DNA of 48,009 nt. It comes from Caulobacter sp. UNC279MFTsu5.1. Lineage in GTDB: Bacteria > Pseudomonadota > Alphaproteobacteria > Caulobacterales > Caulobacteraceae. The notes below the pieces were generated by a model that did no database searches, was not told where the DNA came from, and saw only the letters and a list, made by a program, of their open reading frames with translations. The number at the start of each line of letters is the position of its first letter. The stretch's first letter is position 1. Location of the stretch: NCBI RefSeq assembly GCF_900114015.1, contig NZ_FORN01000045.1:1-48009 (forward strand), given 5' to 3'. The translations under genes were made by a program, and so were the position numbers. Shown one piece after another: positions 26,556 to 36,020 of the stretch.

Positions 26556-26658
26556 ACCCCCTCAGTCGCTCCGCGACAGCTCCCCCAAAGGGGGAGCACC
26601 CGCTCGGACTAGATCCTCCCCCTCTGGGGGAGGTGGCCCGGAGGGCCGGAGGGGGGTC
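26555..26658. repeat. Palindromic repeat bridging two convergent stops
   Basis: GACCCCCTC (26555-26563) and the closing GAGGGGGGTC near 26649-26658 are near-perfect inverted ends. Inside lie GCTCCCCC/GGGGGAGC, CCTCCCCC/GGGGGAGG and GGCCCGGAGGGCC hairpins. The last base of the ATP-grasp stop and the first bases of the nth stop are part of the repeat ends. Confidence 0.82.
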
Positions 26659-27367
26659 ACCCACCGAGAAACAGCTCCCGCGACGGACACAGGTCCGCGA
26701 TCCGGCACACCTCGCACTTTGGTTTCCGCGCCACGCACACATAGCGCCCGTGCAGGATCAGCCAGTGGTGCGCCCGGGTCTTGTAGCGGTCGGGGACCAC
26801 GCGCATCAGGTCGTCCTCGACCGCGTCCGGGGTCTTGCCGGCCGACAGCTTCAGGCGGTGGGAAACGCGGAACACGTGGGTGTCGACGGCGATGGCCGGT
26901 TCGATGTCCAGCTCGTTCAGCACCACGCTGGCGGTCTTGCGGCCCACGCCCGGCAGGCTTTCCAGCGCCGCGCGCTCCAGCGGGACCTCGCCGCCGTAGC
27001 GGTCGACCAGGATCCGGGCCGCGGCGATCACGTTCTTGGCCTTGGTCCGGTAGAGGCCGATCGAGGCGATGTAGGGAACCAGGCCCTCTTCCCCTAGGTC
27101 CAGCATCCTGGCGGCGCTGTCGGCGACCTGGAACAGCGGGCCGGTGGCCTTGTTGACCTGGACGTCGGTGGCCTGGGCCGACAGGGCCACGGCGGTCACC
27201 AGGGTGTAGGGGTTGGAATAGTGCAGCTCGGTCTTGGGATGGTCCTCCAGGCTCTCGAACCGCGAGAACAGCACCTCGACCCGCTCGCGTTCGGCCGGCG
27301 AGACGCGTTTGGCGGCGGGGCGTTTCTTGACGAGGGGTTTGGAGGGCTTGCGAGCGGATGAGGCCAT
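26657..27367 (-). CDS. nth: Endonuclease III
   Basis: A 236-residue base-excision DNA glycosylase/AP lyase for oxidised pyrimidines. The helix-hairpin-helix LPGVGRKTASVV carries the catalytic lysine and VDTHVFRV the catalytic aspartate. The [4Fe-4S] cluster motif is complete: C-x6-C-x2-C-x5-C in CVARKPKCEVCRIADLC. A lysine-rich N-terminal extension of about 25 residues precedes the core. The start ATG is at 27367, and the next gene runs divergently from 27433. Confidence 0.96.
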   Translation of the reverse strand: MASSARKPSKPLVKKRPAAKRVSPAERERVEVLFSRFESLEDHPKTELHYSNPYTLVTAVALSAQATDVQVNKATGPLFQVADSAARMLDLGEEGLVPYIASIGLYRTKAKNVIAAARILVDRYGGEVPLERAALESLPGVGRKTASVVLNELDIEPAIAVDTHVFRVSHRLKLSAGKTPDAVEDDLMRVVPDRYKTRAHHWLILHGRYVCVARKPKCEVCRIADLCPSRELFLGG

Positions 27368-27432
27368 GGGCGGCGACCATGCCGTGATGCGGTCTTCTCG
27401 CCAAGGCGGCGGCGAGCGCTTAAATCAGGACC

Positions 27433-27909
27433 ATGGCCCAGCCGCTCTACATGGACGCCGTGATCAAGCCGAACCGTTCGATGAGCCGGCGCGGCCTGCA
27501 CGTGCTGCTGGGCGTCTTGATCGCCTTCAACCTGATGGTCGCGGCGTTCCTGCTGGTGCTGGGCGCGCCGCCGGTATTGCCGTTCCTGGGCCTGGACGTC
27601 CTGGCGGTATGGCTGGCCCTGCGCGCCAGTTTCCGGGCCGCCGAGCGGGCCGAGCGCGTGCGGGTCACGGCCGAGGCGGTGACCGTCAGCCGCGAGGACG
27701 AGAAGGGCGCGCGGATGATCTGGACCTCGCCGACCGCTTTCACCCGGGTGGGCGTCGACCAGCCGGGCGAGCACGAGACCCGGGTGCGGCTGATGATGTC
27801 GCGCAAACGCCTGACCCTGGGCCGGGCGCTGAGCCCGCCCGAGCGGGTGGATTTCGCCCGGGCGCTGGAGCGGGCGATCCTCGAAGCCCGATCCGAACGG
27901 CACGCCTAG
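27433..27909 (+). CDS. DUF2244 membrane protein
   Basis: A 158-residue protein with two membrane helices (from LHVLLGVLIAFNLMVAAFLL and from PVLPFLGLDVLAVWLAL). They are followed by a cytosolic domain with FRAAERAERVRVTAEAV, the family's conserved SR-xE stretch, and the ending LSPPERVDFARALERAI. This is the DUF2244 pattern; its role is unknown. It is divergent from nth, and the ada-like gene follows on the same strand after 72 bases. Confidence 0.88.
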   Translation: MAQPLYMDAVIKPNRSMSRRGLHVLLGVLIAFNLMVAAFLLVLGAPPVLPFLGLDVLAVWLALRASFRAAERAERVRVTAEAVTVSREDEKGARMIWTSPTAFTRVGVDQPGEHETRVRLMMSRKRLTLGRALSPPERVDFARALERAILEARSERHA

Positions 27910-27981
27910 AACAAGGTTCGTATCCGTGGCGGGCGCAAGAACCGGGCGGACGGCGCTTCGCCGCGGGGCTATCTTTCACCC

Positions 27982-28863
27982 ATGGCCCTGGATATCTCTC
28001 CCTCGCAAGCCTTCGCCCACCTGACCGAGCGGTCGGCCGACTACGACCGCATGGCCAAGGCCCTGGCCTGGCTGGCCGACCGCTGGCAGGAGCGTCCGTC
28101 TCTGGACGAGGCCGCCCAGGCCGTCGGCCTGTCGCCGTTCCACTTCCAGCGGGTGTTCAGCCGCTGGGCCGGCGTCAGCCCCAAGACCTTCGTCGCCGCC
28201 ATCGCCCACGCCGAGGCCCGCCGGTCGTTGGAGGAGGGGGCCAGCGTGCTCGACGCGGCCTATGACGCCGGCCTGTCGGGTCCCTCGCGCCTGCACGACC
28301 TGTTCATCGCCCAGGAGGCGGTCACCCCCGGCGACGTGCGCCGGCGCGGGGAGGGGATCAGCCTGACCTGGGGCTGGGCCCCGACCCCCTACGGCAAGGG
28401 CCTGTTCGTAATGGCCCCGCGCGGCCTGGCCGGCCTGGCTTTTTCCGACGGCGACGACGAGGCGACGTTCGAAGACATGCACCGGCGGTTTCCCGCCGCC
28501 GACTGGCGCCGGGACGACGAAGCGGCGGCCCGCACCGCCATCCACGCCTTCGCCGGCGGCGACCAGCCCCTGCCGGTGGTGCTGATCGGCTCGCCATTCA
28601 ACGTCCAGGTCTGGAAGGCTCTGCTGCGCATCCCGCCGGGCCGGACCAGCACCTATGGCGAGATCGCCGCCTGGGCCGGCAAGCCCAAGGCCTATCAGGC
28701 CACCGGCGGGGCGATCGGGGCCAATCCGATCTCGCTGCTGATCCCCTGCCACCGGGCCATCGCCCGCGACGGCCGGCTGACCGGCTACCACTGGGGCCTG
28801 GGCCGCAAGGCGGCGATGCTGGGCCTGGAGGCGGTGGAGGCCGAGGCCCGGCTTTCGGTCTGA
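27982..28863 (+). CDS. AraC-type HTH / methylated-DNA-cysteine methyltransferase fusion
   Basis: A 293-residue fusion of an AraC helix-turn-helix domain (residues about 25-110, SLDEAAQAVGLSPFHFQRVFSRWAG) with an O6-alkylguanine-DNA alkyltransferase. The transferase has the acceptor Cys256 in LLIPCHRAI, together with GRTSTYGEIA and ALLRIPPG. The N-terminal zinc/methylphosphotriester domain of classical Ada, with its sensor cysteine, is missing. The protein can repair O6-methylguanine, but any regulatory trigger must differ from the Ada paradigm. It may be partner to a separate AdaA-like protein elsewhere. Next to nth, it forms a small DNA-repair neighbourhood. Confidence 0.9.
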   Translation: MALDISPSQAFAHLTERSADYDRMAKALAWLADRWQERPSLDEAAQAVGLSPFHFQRVFSRWAGVSPKTFVAAIAHAEARRSLEEGASVLDAAYDAGLSGPSRLHDLFIAQEAVTPGDVRRRGEGISLTWGWAPTPYGKGLFVMAPRGLAGLAFSDGDDEATFEDMHRRFPAADWRRDDEAAARTAIHAFAGGDQPLPVVLIGSPFNVQVWKALLRIPPGRTSTYGEIAAWAGKPKAYQATGGAIGANPISLLIPCHRAIARDGRLTGYHWGLGRKAAMLGLEAVEAEARLSV

Positions 28864-28922
28864 CGCCGCAGGACCTAGTTTGGGTCGACGGCCAGCCAGG
28901 CCGCTCTCTCGGGGAACAGCGC

Positions 28923-29987
28923 ATGACCGCGGCGATCACGGCTTCGGCCAAGGCCTATGAGGCGTGGCTGCGCGCGGCGCTGGGCGGCGACCTGGTCGAG
29001 GCTGACCTGGCCGAAAAGCACGACAGGATGCGCGCCGGCCCGTTCCCGTTCCTGCGGGCGACCTACTGGCGCTGGGCCGAGACCATCTTCGAGGTCTGCC
29101 CCGACCTGGCCTCGGCCCCGCCGGTGCTGGCGATCGGCGACACCCATGTGGAGAACTTCGGCTGCTGGCGCGACGCCGAGGGGCGGCTGGTCTGGGGCGC
29201 CAACGACTTCGACGACGCGGCGGTCATGCCCTGGCCGCTGGACCTGGTCCGCCTGGCCGCCAGCGCCCTGCTGGCGCGCGGCGACGAGGCGGTCGGCGCG
29301 CGGGAGATCTGCGAGGCCGTCCTCGAGGGCTACGCCGCCGGCCTGGCCGCGCCTCGGCCCTTCATCCTGGAGCGCGACCACAAGTGGCTGCGCAAGACGG
29401 TGGTGCTGCCCGAGCCCGAACGCGCCGCCTACTGGACCAAGTTCGCCGCGCCGCCGCCGCGACAGATCCCGCCGCGCTATCGCGCCGCCCTGGGCGCGGC
29501 CTTGCCGGATCCCGCCGTCCCCTTCGAGACCTTCCCGCGCACGGCCGGGGTCGGCAGCCTGGGCCGGCCGCGCTTCGTGGCCCGGGCCGACTGGCGCGGC
29601 GGGCCGGTGCTGCGCGAGGTCAAGGCGGTGGTCGTCTCGGCCTGGACGTTGCGACACGGCGGCGATCCGTCGATCCGGGCGGGCGACCTCGCCGAGGGCC
29701 CGTTCCGGGCCGTCGACCCGCACTACCGCGTCGCCGACGGCCTGGTGGTCCGCCGCCTGTCGCCCAACAGCCGCAAGATCGAGGCCAAGGACGCGATCGA
29801 CGACCTGCTGTCGCGGGACATGCTGACCGCCATGGGCCAGGAGGTGGCCAACTGCCACGCGGGGGCTGGCGACCGCGCGCCGGCCTTGCTGACGCATCTG
29901 CGGACCTTGCCCTCGGACTGGCTACGGGATCACGCGAGGGCGGCGGCGCGGCAGATCGAGGCGGATCAGGCGGCTTTTTGCGAATGA
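28923..29987 (+). CDS. DUF2252 family protein
   Basis: A 354-residue protein of the DUF2252 family. Its motifs IGDTHVENFG and NDFDDAAVMPWPLDLVRLA recall the HxDxxxxN and DFD elements of kinase-like phosphotransferases, so an ATP-dependent activity is plausible but unproven. The C-terminal half includes VREVKAVVVS-type and KDAIDDLLSRDML segments. Length is near normal for the family. It follows the AraC-MGMT gene by 59 bases on the same strand and may be co-transcribed. A nested palindromic repeat begins 4 bases after its stop. Confidence 0.86.
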   Translation: MTAAITASAKAYEAWLRAALGGDLVEADLAEKHDRMRAGPFPFLRATYWRWAETIFEVCPDLASAPPVLAIGDTHVENFGCWRDAEGRLVWGANDFDDAAVMPWPLDLVRLAASALLARGDEAVGAREICEAVLEGYAAGLAAPRPFILERDHKWLRKTVVLPEPERAAYWTKFAAPPPRQIPPRYRAALGAALPDPAVPFETFPRTAGVGSLGRPRFVARADWRGGPVLREVKAVVVSAWTLRHGGDPSIRAGDLAEGPFRAVDPHYRVADGLVVRRLSPNSRKIEAKDAIDDLLSRDMLTAMGQEVANCHAGAGDRAPALLTHLRTLPSDWLRDHARAAARQIEADQAAFCE

Positions 29988-29990
29988 AGC

Positions 29991-30103
29991 TGTCATCCCG
30001 GACAAGTCCGGCGCAAGCCGGGCGCAGATCCGGGATCGCCGGAAGCTCTGAGTTCACGCCCCGGTTCCGGATCTTCGCGCTGCGCGCTGCGTCCGGGATG
30101 ACA
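29991..30103. repeat. Nested palindromic repeat, copy B
   Basis: TGTCATCCCGGAC and GTCCGGGATGACA form 13-bp perfect terminal inverted repeats. Internal hairpins include GCCGGGC elements and a second stem, TCCGGGATCG against CGGTTCCGGA. It shares most of its sequence, including the GAGTTCA loop, with copies A and C. Downstream, CATATGCGAT is shared with copy C. Confidence 0.9.
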
Positions 30104-30122
30104 GCCGTTTTGGGCCATATGC

Positions 30123-30153
30123 GATAGCCCTCTCCCCAAAGGGAGGGGCTATC
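30123..30153 (-). terminator. Hairpin downstream of hslU
   Basis: GATAGCCC (30123-30130) and GGGCTATC (30146-30153) form an 8-bp stem with an inner CTCCC/GGGAG extension and a small A-rich loop. It lies just beyond the hslU stop on the minus strand. No T tract follows, but the hairpin is strong. Confidence 0.5.
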
Positions 30154-30159
30154 GGCGCT

Positions 30160-31451
<1,292 letters not shown>

Positions 31452-31455
<4 letters not shown>

Positions 31456-32288
31456 GTGTCCGTGTTCAAGGTCTCGAAGATCAGGCGCCACCCTTCGGGG
31501 CGCTTTTGCCAGACATGCATATAGTGCGTGTCGACCGGGGCGTCAGACGGGCCGGTCCAAGCGGCCGTTCCATGGGTCCAGACGAAGTCGCCAGCCGCCG
31601 AGGCGCCGCCGCCGCGCAGGGTCAGGACCATGCGCTCCGGACGGGCGGCCACGCGCTCGGCCACGGCGTCGGGCAGCAGGCCTTCGGTCCCCTTGGGCCC
31701 CAGCAGCCAGGCGTCGGCGGACAGGGCCGCGCGATAGGCCTTGGGCGCATCGTCGCCGGCGGCCTTGGCCAGCGCGGTCTCGGCGAGGCGGACGGCCTCG
31801 AAGCCCGCCGCTGGCGACTTCGCGCCGGTTTTGGCCACGGGACCCTGGATCGCCGGCGTCTCCTGGCCGGGCGCTCGGGCCGCGTCGGCCTCGGCGCCGC
31901 CGTCATAGATCCACTTCCATTGGCCGTCCGGCGCCTTGCGCCAGATGGTCGAGTAGTAGCCGCCGCGCTTGCCGTTGACGGACGCGGGGCCGACCGACAG
32001 GCCCAGGTCGCCGGAACGGGCGATCACCACCTTCTGCGGCCACCATTCCAGCCGCAGCGCCTTGCCGGACGGGCGGCTCTCGTACAGCGCCTTGGCGCTG
32101 ACCGGCCCCGGCCGGAAGACGATGGCGTCGTCGGCCATGTGCTTGAGGAACGAGTCCCGCACGCCCAGCGCCAGGCCGTCGGCGGCGAAGGCGCGCTCGG
32201 CCTTCTCGATCTCGGCGGGCGAGGGCGTCGCCGCCGGGGCCGGCGCGGCGGCCAGCAGGGCGCCGGCGATCAGGACGGTCTTGAGCAT
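31452..32288 (-). CDS. Secreted NTF2-like (DUF4440-type) protein between hslV and hslU
   Basis: A 278-residue protein with a clear signal peptide (MLKTVLIAGALLAAAPAPAA). Two repeated alpha+beta domains of NTF2/DUF4440 type seem to follow. The first covers about residues 25-125 (ERAFAADGLALGVRDSFLKH through WRKAPDGQWKWIYDGG). The second covers about 160-278 (ETALAKAAGDDAPKAYRAAL through WQKRPEGWRLIFETL). It is predicted to act in the periplasm, unlike its cytosolic protease neighbours. The stop overlaps the hslU start. Function is unknown; the domain assignment is by pattern and moderate in strength. Confidence 0.75.
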
Positions 32289-32362
32289 GGTGGAAGCCTC
32301 CCGCGCCGAGCTAAGCGCCGCGCGGGACGCTTGGCTCGTGAATTCCGCGTAACCGTGGGAAA

Positions 32363-32926
32363 TCAGAGGCTTTCGACCGTCAGGTTGCCGTTGGTGTAGA
32401 CGCAGATCTCGGCGGCGATGGCCATCGAGCGCCTGGCGATCTCCTCGGCGCTCAGGTCCTGGTCGATCAGGGCCTTGGCCGCCGCCAGGGCGAAGTTGCC
32501 GCCCGAGCCGATGGCCGCCACCGAGCCGCCGCCCTGGCTCTCGCCGGGCTCCAGCACGTCGCCCACGCCGGTGACCGTGTAGATCGAGCCCGCGTCGGCC
32601 ACCAGCAGCATGGCCTCCAGTCGGCGCAGGTAGCGGTCGGTGCGCCAGTCCTTGGCCAGGTCGACGCAGGCCCGGGCCAGCTGGTCGGGATACTGCTCGA
32701 GCTTGGCTTCCAGCCGCTCGATCAGGGTGAAGGCGTCGGCCGTGGCCCCGGCGAAGCCGGCCACCACCTTGCCGCCGGCCAGGCGGCGGACCTTGCGGGC
32801 GTTGCCCTTGACGACGGTTGGGCCCATGGAGACCTGTCCGTCGCCGGCGATCACGGTCGATCCGTTCTTGCGCACCGCCAGAATGGTCGTGCCGTGCCAG
32901 TCGGGGAAGGAATTGCTGTTTTGCAT
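32363..32926 (-). CDS. hslV: ATP-dependent protease peptidase subunit HslV
   Basis: A 187-residue proteasome-like peptidase with an N-terminal threonine nucleophile. The mature enzyme should begin at Thr13 in HG-TTILAVRKNG after removal of a short propeptide (MQNSNSFPDWHG), an arrangement I know from other Alphaproteobacteria. VIAGDGQVSMG, GFAGATADAFTL and IGSGGNFALAAA are conserved family blocks. The ATG at 32926 is the best start; a TTG further up adds twelve residues. Only about 40 bases separate it from divergent moeB. CTTGACC within that gap could be a heat-shock-type -35 element, though this is weak. Confidence 0.95.
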   Translation of the reverse strand: MQNSNSFPDWHGTTILAVRKNGSTVIAGDGQVSMGPTVVKGNARKVRRLAGGKVVAGFAGATADAFTLIERLEAKLEQYPDQLARACVDLAKDWRTDRYLRRLEAMLLVADAGSIYTVTGVGDVLEPGESQGGGSVAAIGSGGNFALAAAKALIDQDLSAEEIARRSMAIAAEICVYTNGNLTVESL

Positions 32927-32967
32927 GGCTTCGCATGTGGCGAGGCCGGGCACGAGGGTCAAGCGCC

Positions 32968-33705
32968 ATGAGCTTCTCGCAGGACGAGGTCGAACGCTAC
33001 GCCCGCCATCTGGTGCTGCGCGAGATCGGCGGACCGGGCCAGCAGAAGCTGAAGGCGGCGCGGGTGCTGGTGGTCGGGGCCGGGGGCCTGGGCGCGCCGG
33101 CCGCCCTGTACCTGGCCGCCGCCGGGGTCGGGACCCTGGGCCTGGTCGACGCCGACACGGTGTCGCTGTCCAACCTGCAGCGCCAGGTGCTGTTTTCCAC
33201 CGCCGACACCGGCCGGCCCAAGGTCGAGGCCGCCGCCGAGCATCTGAGCGCCCTGAACCCGCACCTGATCGTCGAAACTCATCCGGTATGGCTGGGTGAG
33301 GCCAACGCCCGCGCGGTCATATCGCGGTATGACCTGGTGCTGGACGGCACGGACGACTTCGCCACCCGCTTCGCCGTCAGCGACGCCTGCCTGGCCGAGG
33401 GCAAGACCCTGGTCAGCGGGGCCCTGGGCCGCTGGACGGGCCAGGTCGGCGTGTTCCAGGGCCGGCCCTGCTATCGTTGCCTGGTGCCGGAGATCCCGCC
33501 CGACGCCGAGACCTGCGCCCTGGTCGGGGTGGTCGGGGCCCTGGCCGGGGTGATCGGCGCGATGATGGCCCTGGAGGCGGTGAAGGTGATCACCGGGGCC
33601 GGCCAGTCCCTGGCCGGCCGCCTGCTGATCTACGACGCCCTGGCGGCGGAGACGCGCACGGTGCGGATCGGGGCCGATCCGGGGTGTTCGAGCTGCGGCG
33701 GCTGA
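32968..33705 (+). CDS. moeB: Molybdopterin-synthase adenylyltransferase MoeB/ThiF family
   Basis: A 245-residue E1-like enzyme that adenylates the C-terminal glycine of a small sulfur-carrier protein. The nucleotide-binding GAGGLGAPAALYLAAAGVG, the SNLQRQVLFS arginine region and DGTDDFATRF are present. Zinc-binding cysteine pairs are CYRC and CSSC. There is no rhodanese domain. MoeB (molybdopterin) and ThiF (thiamine) cannot be told apart here, and neither moaD nor thiS is nearby. It is convergent with the dehydrogenase at 33711, only 5 bases away. Confidence 0.88.
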   Translation: MSFSQDEVERYARHLVLREIGGPGQQKLKAARVLVVGAGGLGAPAALYLAAAGVGTLGLVDADTVSLSNLQRQVLFSTADTGRPKVEAAAEHLSALNPHLIVETHPVWLGEANARAVISRYDLVLDGTDDFATRFAVSDACLAEGKTLVSGALGRWTGQVGVFQGRPCYRCLVPEIPPDAETCALVGVVGALAGVIGAMMALEAVKVITGAGQSLAGRLLIYDALAAETRTVRIGADPGCSSCGG

Positions 33706-33710
33706 CGCGT

Positions 33711-34697
33711 CTACAGCATCGACGGGATCACCCGGTCCGGCGGCCGGTGCCCGTCCATGAAGGTCTTCACGTTGACGATGACCTTCTCGCCCATGTCGAT
33801 GCGGCCCTCGACCGTGGCCGAGCCCATGTGGGGCAGCAGCACGACATTGGGCAGCTTCAGCAGCTTGGGATTGATGGCGGGCTCGTTCTCGTAGACGTCC
33901 AGCCCCGCCCCGGCGATCTCGCCGCGCGCCAGCATGTTGGCCAGGGCCGCTTCGTCGATCACTTCGCCGCGGGCGGTGTTGACGATGATGGCCTGCGGCC
34001 GCAGCAGCTTGAGCCGGCGGGCCGACAGCAGGTGGTAGGTGGCCGGGGTGTGCGGGCAGTTGACCGAGATGATGTCCATCCGGGCCAGCATCTGGTCCAG
34101 GCTTTCCCAGTAGGTGGCCCCGACCTCCTCGGCGATGCGCGGGCTGACGGGCTTCCTGTTGTGGTAGTGCACCTGCATGCCGAAGGCCTTGGCGCGGCGG
34201 GCCACGGCCTGGCCGATGCGGCCCATGCCGATGACGCCCAGGCGCTTGCCCCACAGGCGGCGGCCCAGCATCCAGGTCGGCGACCAGCCGTGGAAGCCGC
34301 CGGCCTTGACCACCTCGGCGCCTTCGACGACGCGGCGCGAGGCGGCCATGATCAGGGTCATGGTCAGGTCGGCGGTGTCCTCGGTCAGCACGCCGGGCGT
34401 GTTGGTGACGATGATGCCGCGGGCGTTGGCGGTGGCGACGTCGATATTGTCCACGCCGGCGCCGAAATTGGCGATCAGCTTGAGCCGGTCGCCGGATCGC
34501 GACAGAAGGCGGCCGTCGATGCGGTCGGTGATGGTGGGCACCAGCACGTCGGCCTCGTTCATGGCCTCGACCAGTTCATCGGCCGTCAAGGGTTTGTCGG
34601 TGACGTTCAGCTGGGTGTCGAACAGCTCGCACATCCGCGTCTCCACCGGGTCGGGGAGTTTGCGGGTGACGATGACTTTGAGCTTGCGAGCTGGCAT
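33711..34697 (-). CDS. D-2-hydroxyacid dehydrogenase (glyoxylate reductase type)
   Basis: A 328-residue NAD(P)H-dependent D-isomer-specific 2-hydroxyacid dehydrogenase. The Rossmann motif is GVIGMGRIGQAVARRA. The catalytic Arg is in NTARGEVID, the Glu in YENEPAINP and the His in LLPHMGSAT. The pattern is that of glyoxylate/hydroxypyruvate reductases, which reduce glyoxylate to glycolate. Without the C-terminal regulatory domain of serA it is unlikely to be the main phosphoglycerate dehydrogenase. Substrate remains inferred. It is divergent from the secreted SH3 protein gene across a spacer with an operator-like palindrome. Confidence 0.87.
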   Translation of the reverse strand: MPARKLKVIVTRKLPDPVETRMCELFDTQLNVTDKPLTADELVEAMNEADVLVPTITDRIDGRLLSRSGDRLKLIANFGAGVDNIDVATANARGIIVTNTPGVLTEDTADLTMTLIMAASRRVVEGAEVVKAGGFHGWSPTWMLGRRLWGKRLGVIGMGRIGQAVARRAKAFGMQVHYHNRKPVSPRIAEEVGATYWESLDQMLARMDIISVNCPHTPATYHLLSARRLKLLRPQAIIVNTARGEVIDEAALANMLARGEIAGAGLDVYENEPAINPKLLKLPNVVLLPHMGSATVEGRIDMGEKVIVNVKTFMDGHRPPDRVIPSML

Positions 34698-34724
34698 GAG
34701 CGGTTCGAAAAGCCTTCCCCATTT

Positions 34725-34748
34725 GGGAAAACCCAATTTGGGGTTTCC
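34725..34748. promoter_or_regulatory. Operator-like imperfect palindrome
   Basis: GGAAAACCC-AATT-TGGGGTTTCC is an imperfect inverted repeat with CCCAATTTGGG at its core. A related CCCATTTGGG lies just to the left (34718-34727). It lies between divergent genes and could bind a regulator of one or both; no protein partner is evident. Confidence 0.4.
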
Positions 34749-34783
34749 AGGCGGGTGTTTGAAATCTGTAGCAAAGGGGCCCC

Positions 34784-35347
34784 ATGCGGCCAAGCAACAT
34801 GCCGACGAATTGCAAACATCGTTCGCTCGGCGCCCCTTCTTCGCTCGGGGTCCTGGCCCTCGCCGCGTTCGCCCTGGCCGCCCTTGGAGGGGGCTTCGCC
34901 CAGGCCCAGGCGCCAAAGATCACGCCGTCGGGCATGGAGGTGCCGCGCTACGTGTCGCTGAAATACGGCGAGGTGAACGCGCGCGTCGGGCCTGACGAGG
35001 CGCACCGGCTGCTGTGGATCTACAAGGTCCGGGGCCTGCCGGTGCAGGTGGTGGCCGAAACCCGCGAATGGCGCAGGATCTGCGATCCCGAGGGCAACCT
35101 GGCCTGGGTGCACAAGCGCACCACCGACGGCCGCCGCACCGCCATGCGGGTCCAGGCCACGCCCTTGCCCCTGCGCGCCCAGCCCAAGGCCGACGCCCGG
35201 ATCGACGCCTATCTGGCCGGTCGCGCGACCGCCAATCTCGACCGTTGCGAGAAGGGCTGGTGCAAGCTGAAGGCCGACGGCGAGTCGGGCTGGGCCCCGC
35301 AAGCCGAGATCTGGGGCGCGGCGCCCGAGGTGCAGTGCAAGGAATAG
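34784..35347 (+). CDS. Secreted SH3-like domain protein
   Basis: A 187-residue protein with a signal peptide (VLALAAFALAALGGGFAQAQA). It then has two bacterial SH3-like repeats: the first includes YVSLKYGEVNARVGPDE and WRRICDPEGNLAWVHK, the second ATPLPLRAQPKADARI and GWCKLKADGESGWAPQAEIWG. Such proteins usually bind peptidoglycan or act in the envelope, and the exact role is unknown. AAAGGGG lies a few bases before the ATG at 34784; a second ATG at 34799 (MPTNCK) is possible. It is the first of a run of plus-strand genes leading to fabA. Confidence 0.82.
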   Translation: MRPSNMPTNCKHRSLGAPSSLGVLALAAFALAALGGGFAQAQAPKITPSGMEVPRYVSLKYGEVNARVGPDEAHRLLWIYKVRGLPVQVVAETREWRRICDPEGNLAWVHKRTTDGRRTAMRVQATPLPLRAQPKADARIDAYLAGRATANLDRCEKGWCKLKADGESGWAPQAEIWGAAPEVQCKE

Positions 35348-35386
35348 GGCGTTTTCGCCTCCTTGGAGCGCCGGAGGTTCACGGGC

Positions 35387-35430
35387 GTTACCGAAAGTAA
35401 CATTGAGGCGCGGCCCGCCGCCGTGCTAGG
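35387..35430 (+). promoter_or_regulatory. Candidate fabA promoter with upstream inverted repeat
   Basis: TTGAGG (35403-35408) and GCTAGG (35425-35430) are spaced 16 bases apart, a fair match to the housekeeping promoter pattern of Caulobacter. Directly upstream is GTTAC-CGAAA-GTAAC (35387-35401), an operator-like inverted repeat. If used, transcription would begin within a few bases of the fabA ATG, giving an almost leaderless mRNA. Confidence 0.4.
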
Positions 35431-35438
35431 GCGAGGCC

Positions 35439-35954
35439 ATGCAACAAAGTTCCTACACCTTCGATGAGCTCCTGGCCTGCGGCCGCGGCGAGATGTTCGG
35501 CCCCGGCAACGCCCAGCTGCCCGTGCCGCCGATGCTGATGTTCGACCGCATCGTCCGCATCGAGTCCGAGGGCGGCAAGTACGGCAAGGGCTATGTCGAG
35601 GCCGAGTTCGACATCAATCCGGACCTCTGGTTCTTCGCCTGCCACTTCATCGGCGACCCCGTCATGCCCGGCTGCCTGGGCCTGGACGCCATGTGGCAGC
35701 TGGTCGGCTTCTTCCTGGGCTGGTCCGGGGCTCCTGGCCGCGGCCGGGCCCTGGGCGTGGGCGAGGTGAAGTTCACCGGCCAGGTCACGCCGGACGTGAA
35801 GAAGGTCACCTACAAGATCGATCTCAAGCGGGTGATCATGCGCAAGCTGGTCATGGGCATCGCCGACGGCGTGGTGGAGGCCGACGGCAAGCCGATCTAT
35901 GAAGCCAAGGACCTGAAGGTCGGTCTGTTCACCGCGGAACAAATGGCGTCGTGA
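35439..35954 (+). CDS. fabA: 3-hydroxydecanoyl-ACP dehydratase/isomerase
   Basis: A 171-residue enzyme that makes trans-2-decenoyl-ACP and isomerises it to cis-3, the branch point to unsaturated fatty acids. His69 (FACHFIGDPVMPG) and Asp83 (LGLDAMWQL) are the catalytic pair. The length matches FabA, not the shorter FabZ. FabB and FabI genes follow immediately, completing the unsaturated branch. A candidate promoter overlaps the region just before the ATG. Confidence 0.97.
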   Translation: MQQSSYTFDELLACGRGEMFGPGNAQLPVPPMLMFDRIVRIESEGGKYGKGYVEAEFDINPDLWFFACHFIGDPVMPGCLGLDAMWQLVGFFLGWSGAPGRGRALGVGEVKFTGQVTPDVKKVTYKIDLKRVIMRKLVMGIADGVVEADGKPIYEAKDLKVGLFTAEQMAS

Positions 35955-35963
35955 TCCACCGTA

Positions 35964-35985
35964 GGGCGGCCGCCTAGAGCCGCCC
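35964..35985 (+). terminator. Hairpin between fabA and fabB
   Basis: GGGCGGC (35964-35970) pairs with GCCGCCC (35979-35985) over an 8-base loop, followed by CTTCTTGGG. It could partly terminate fabA transcription; fabB follows within 35 bases, so it may only modulate read-through. Confidence 0.4.
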
Positions 35986-36020
35986 CTTCTTGGGTCTGGG
36001 GGAAGAAAAGAGGATTGTTC

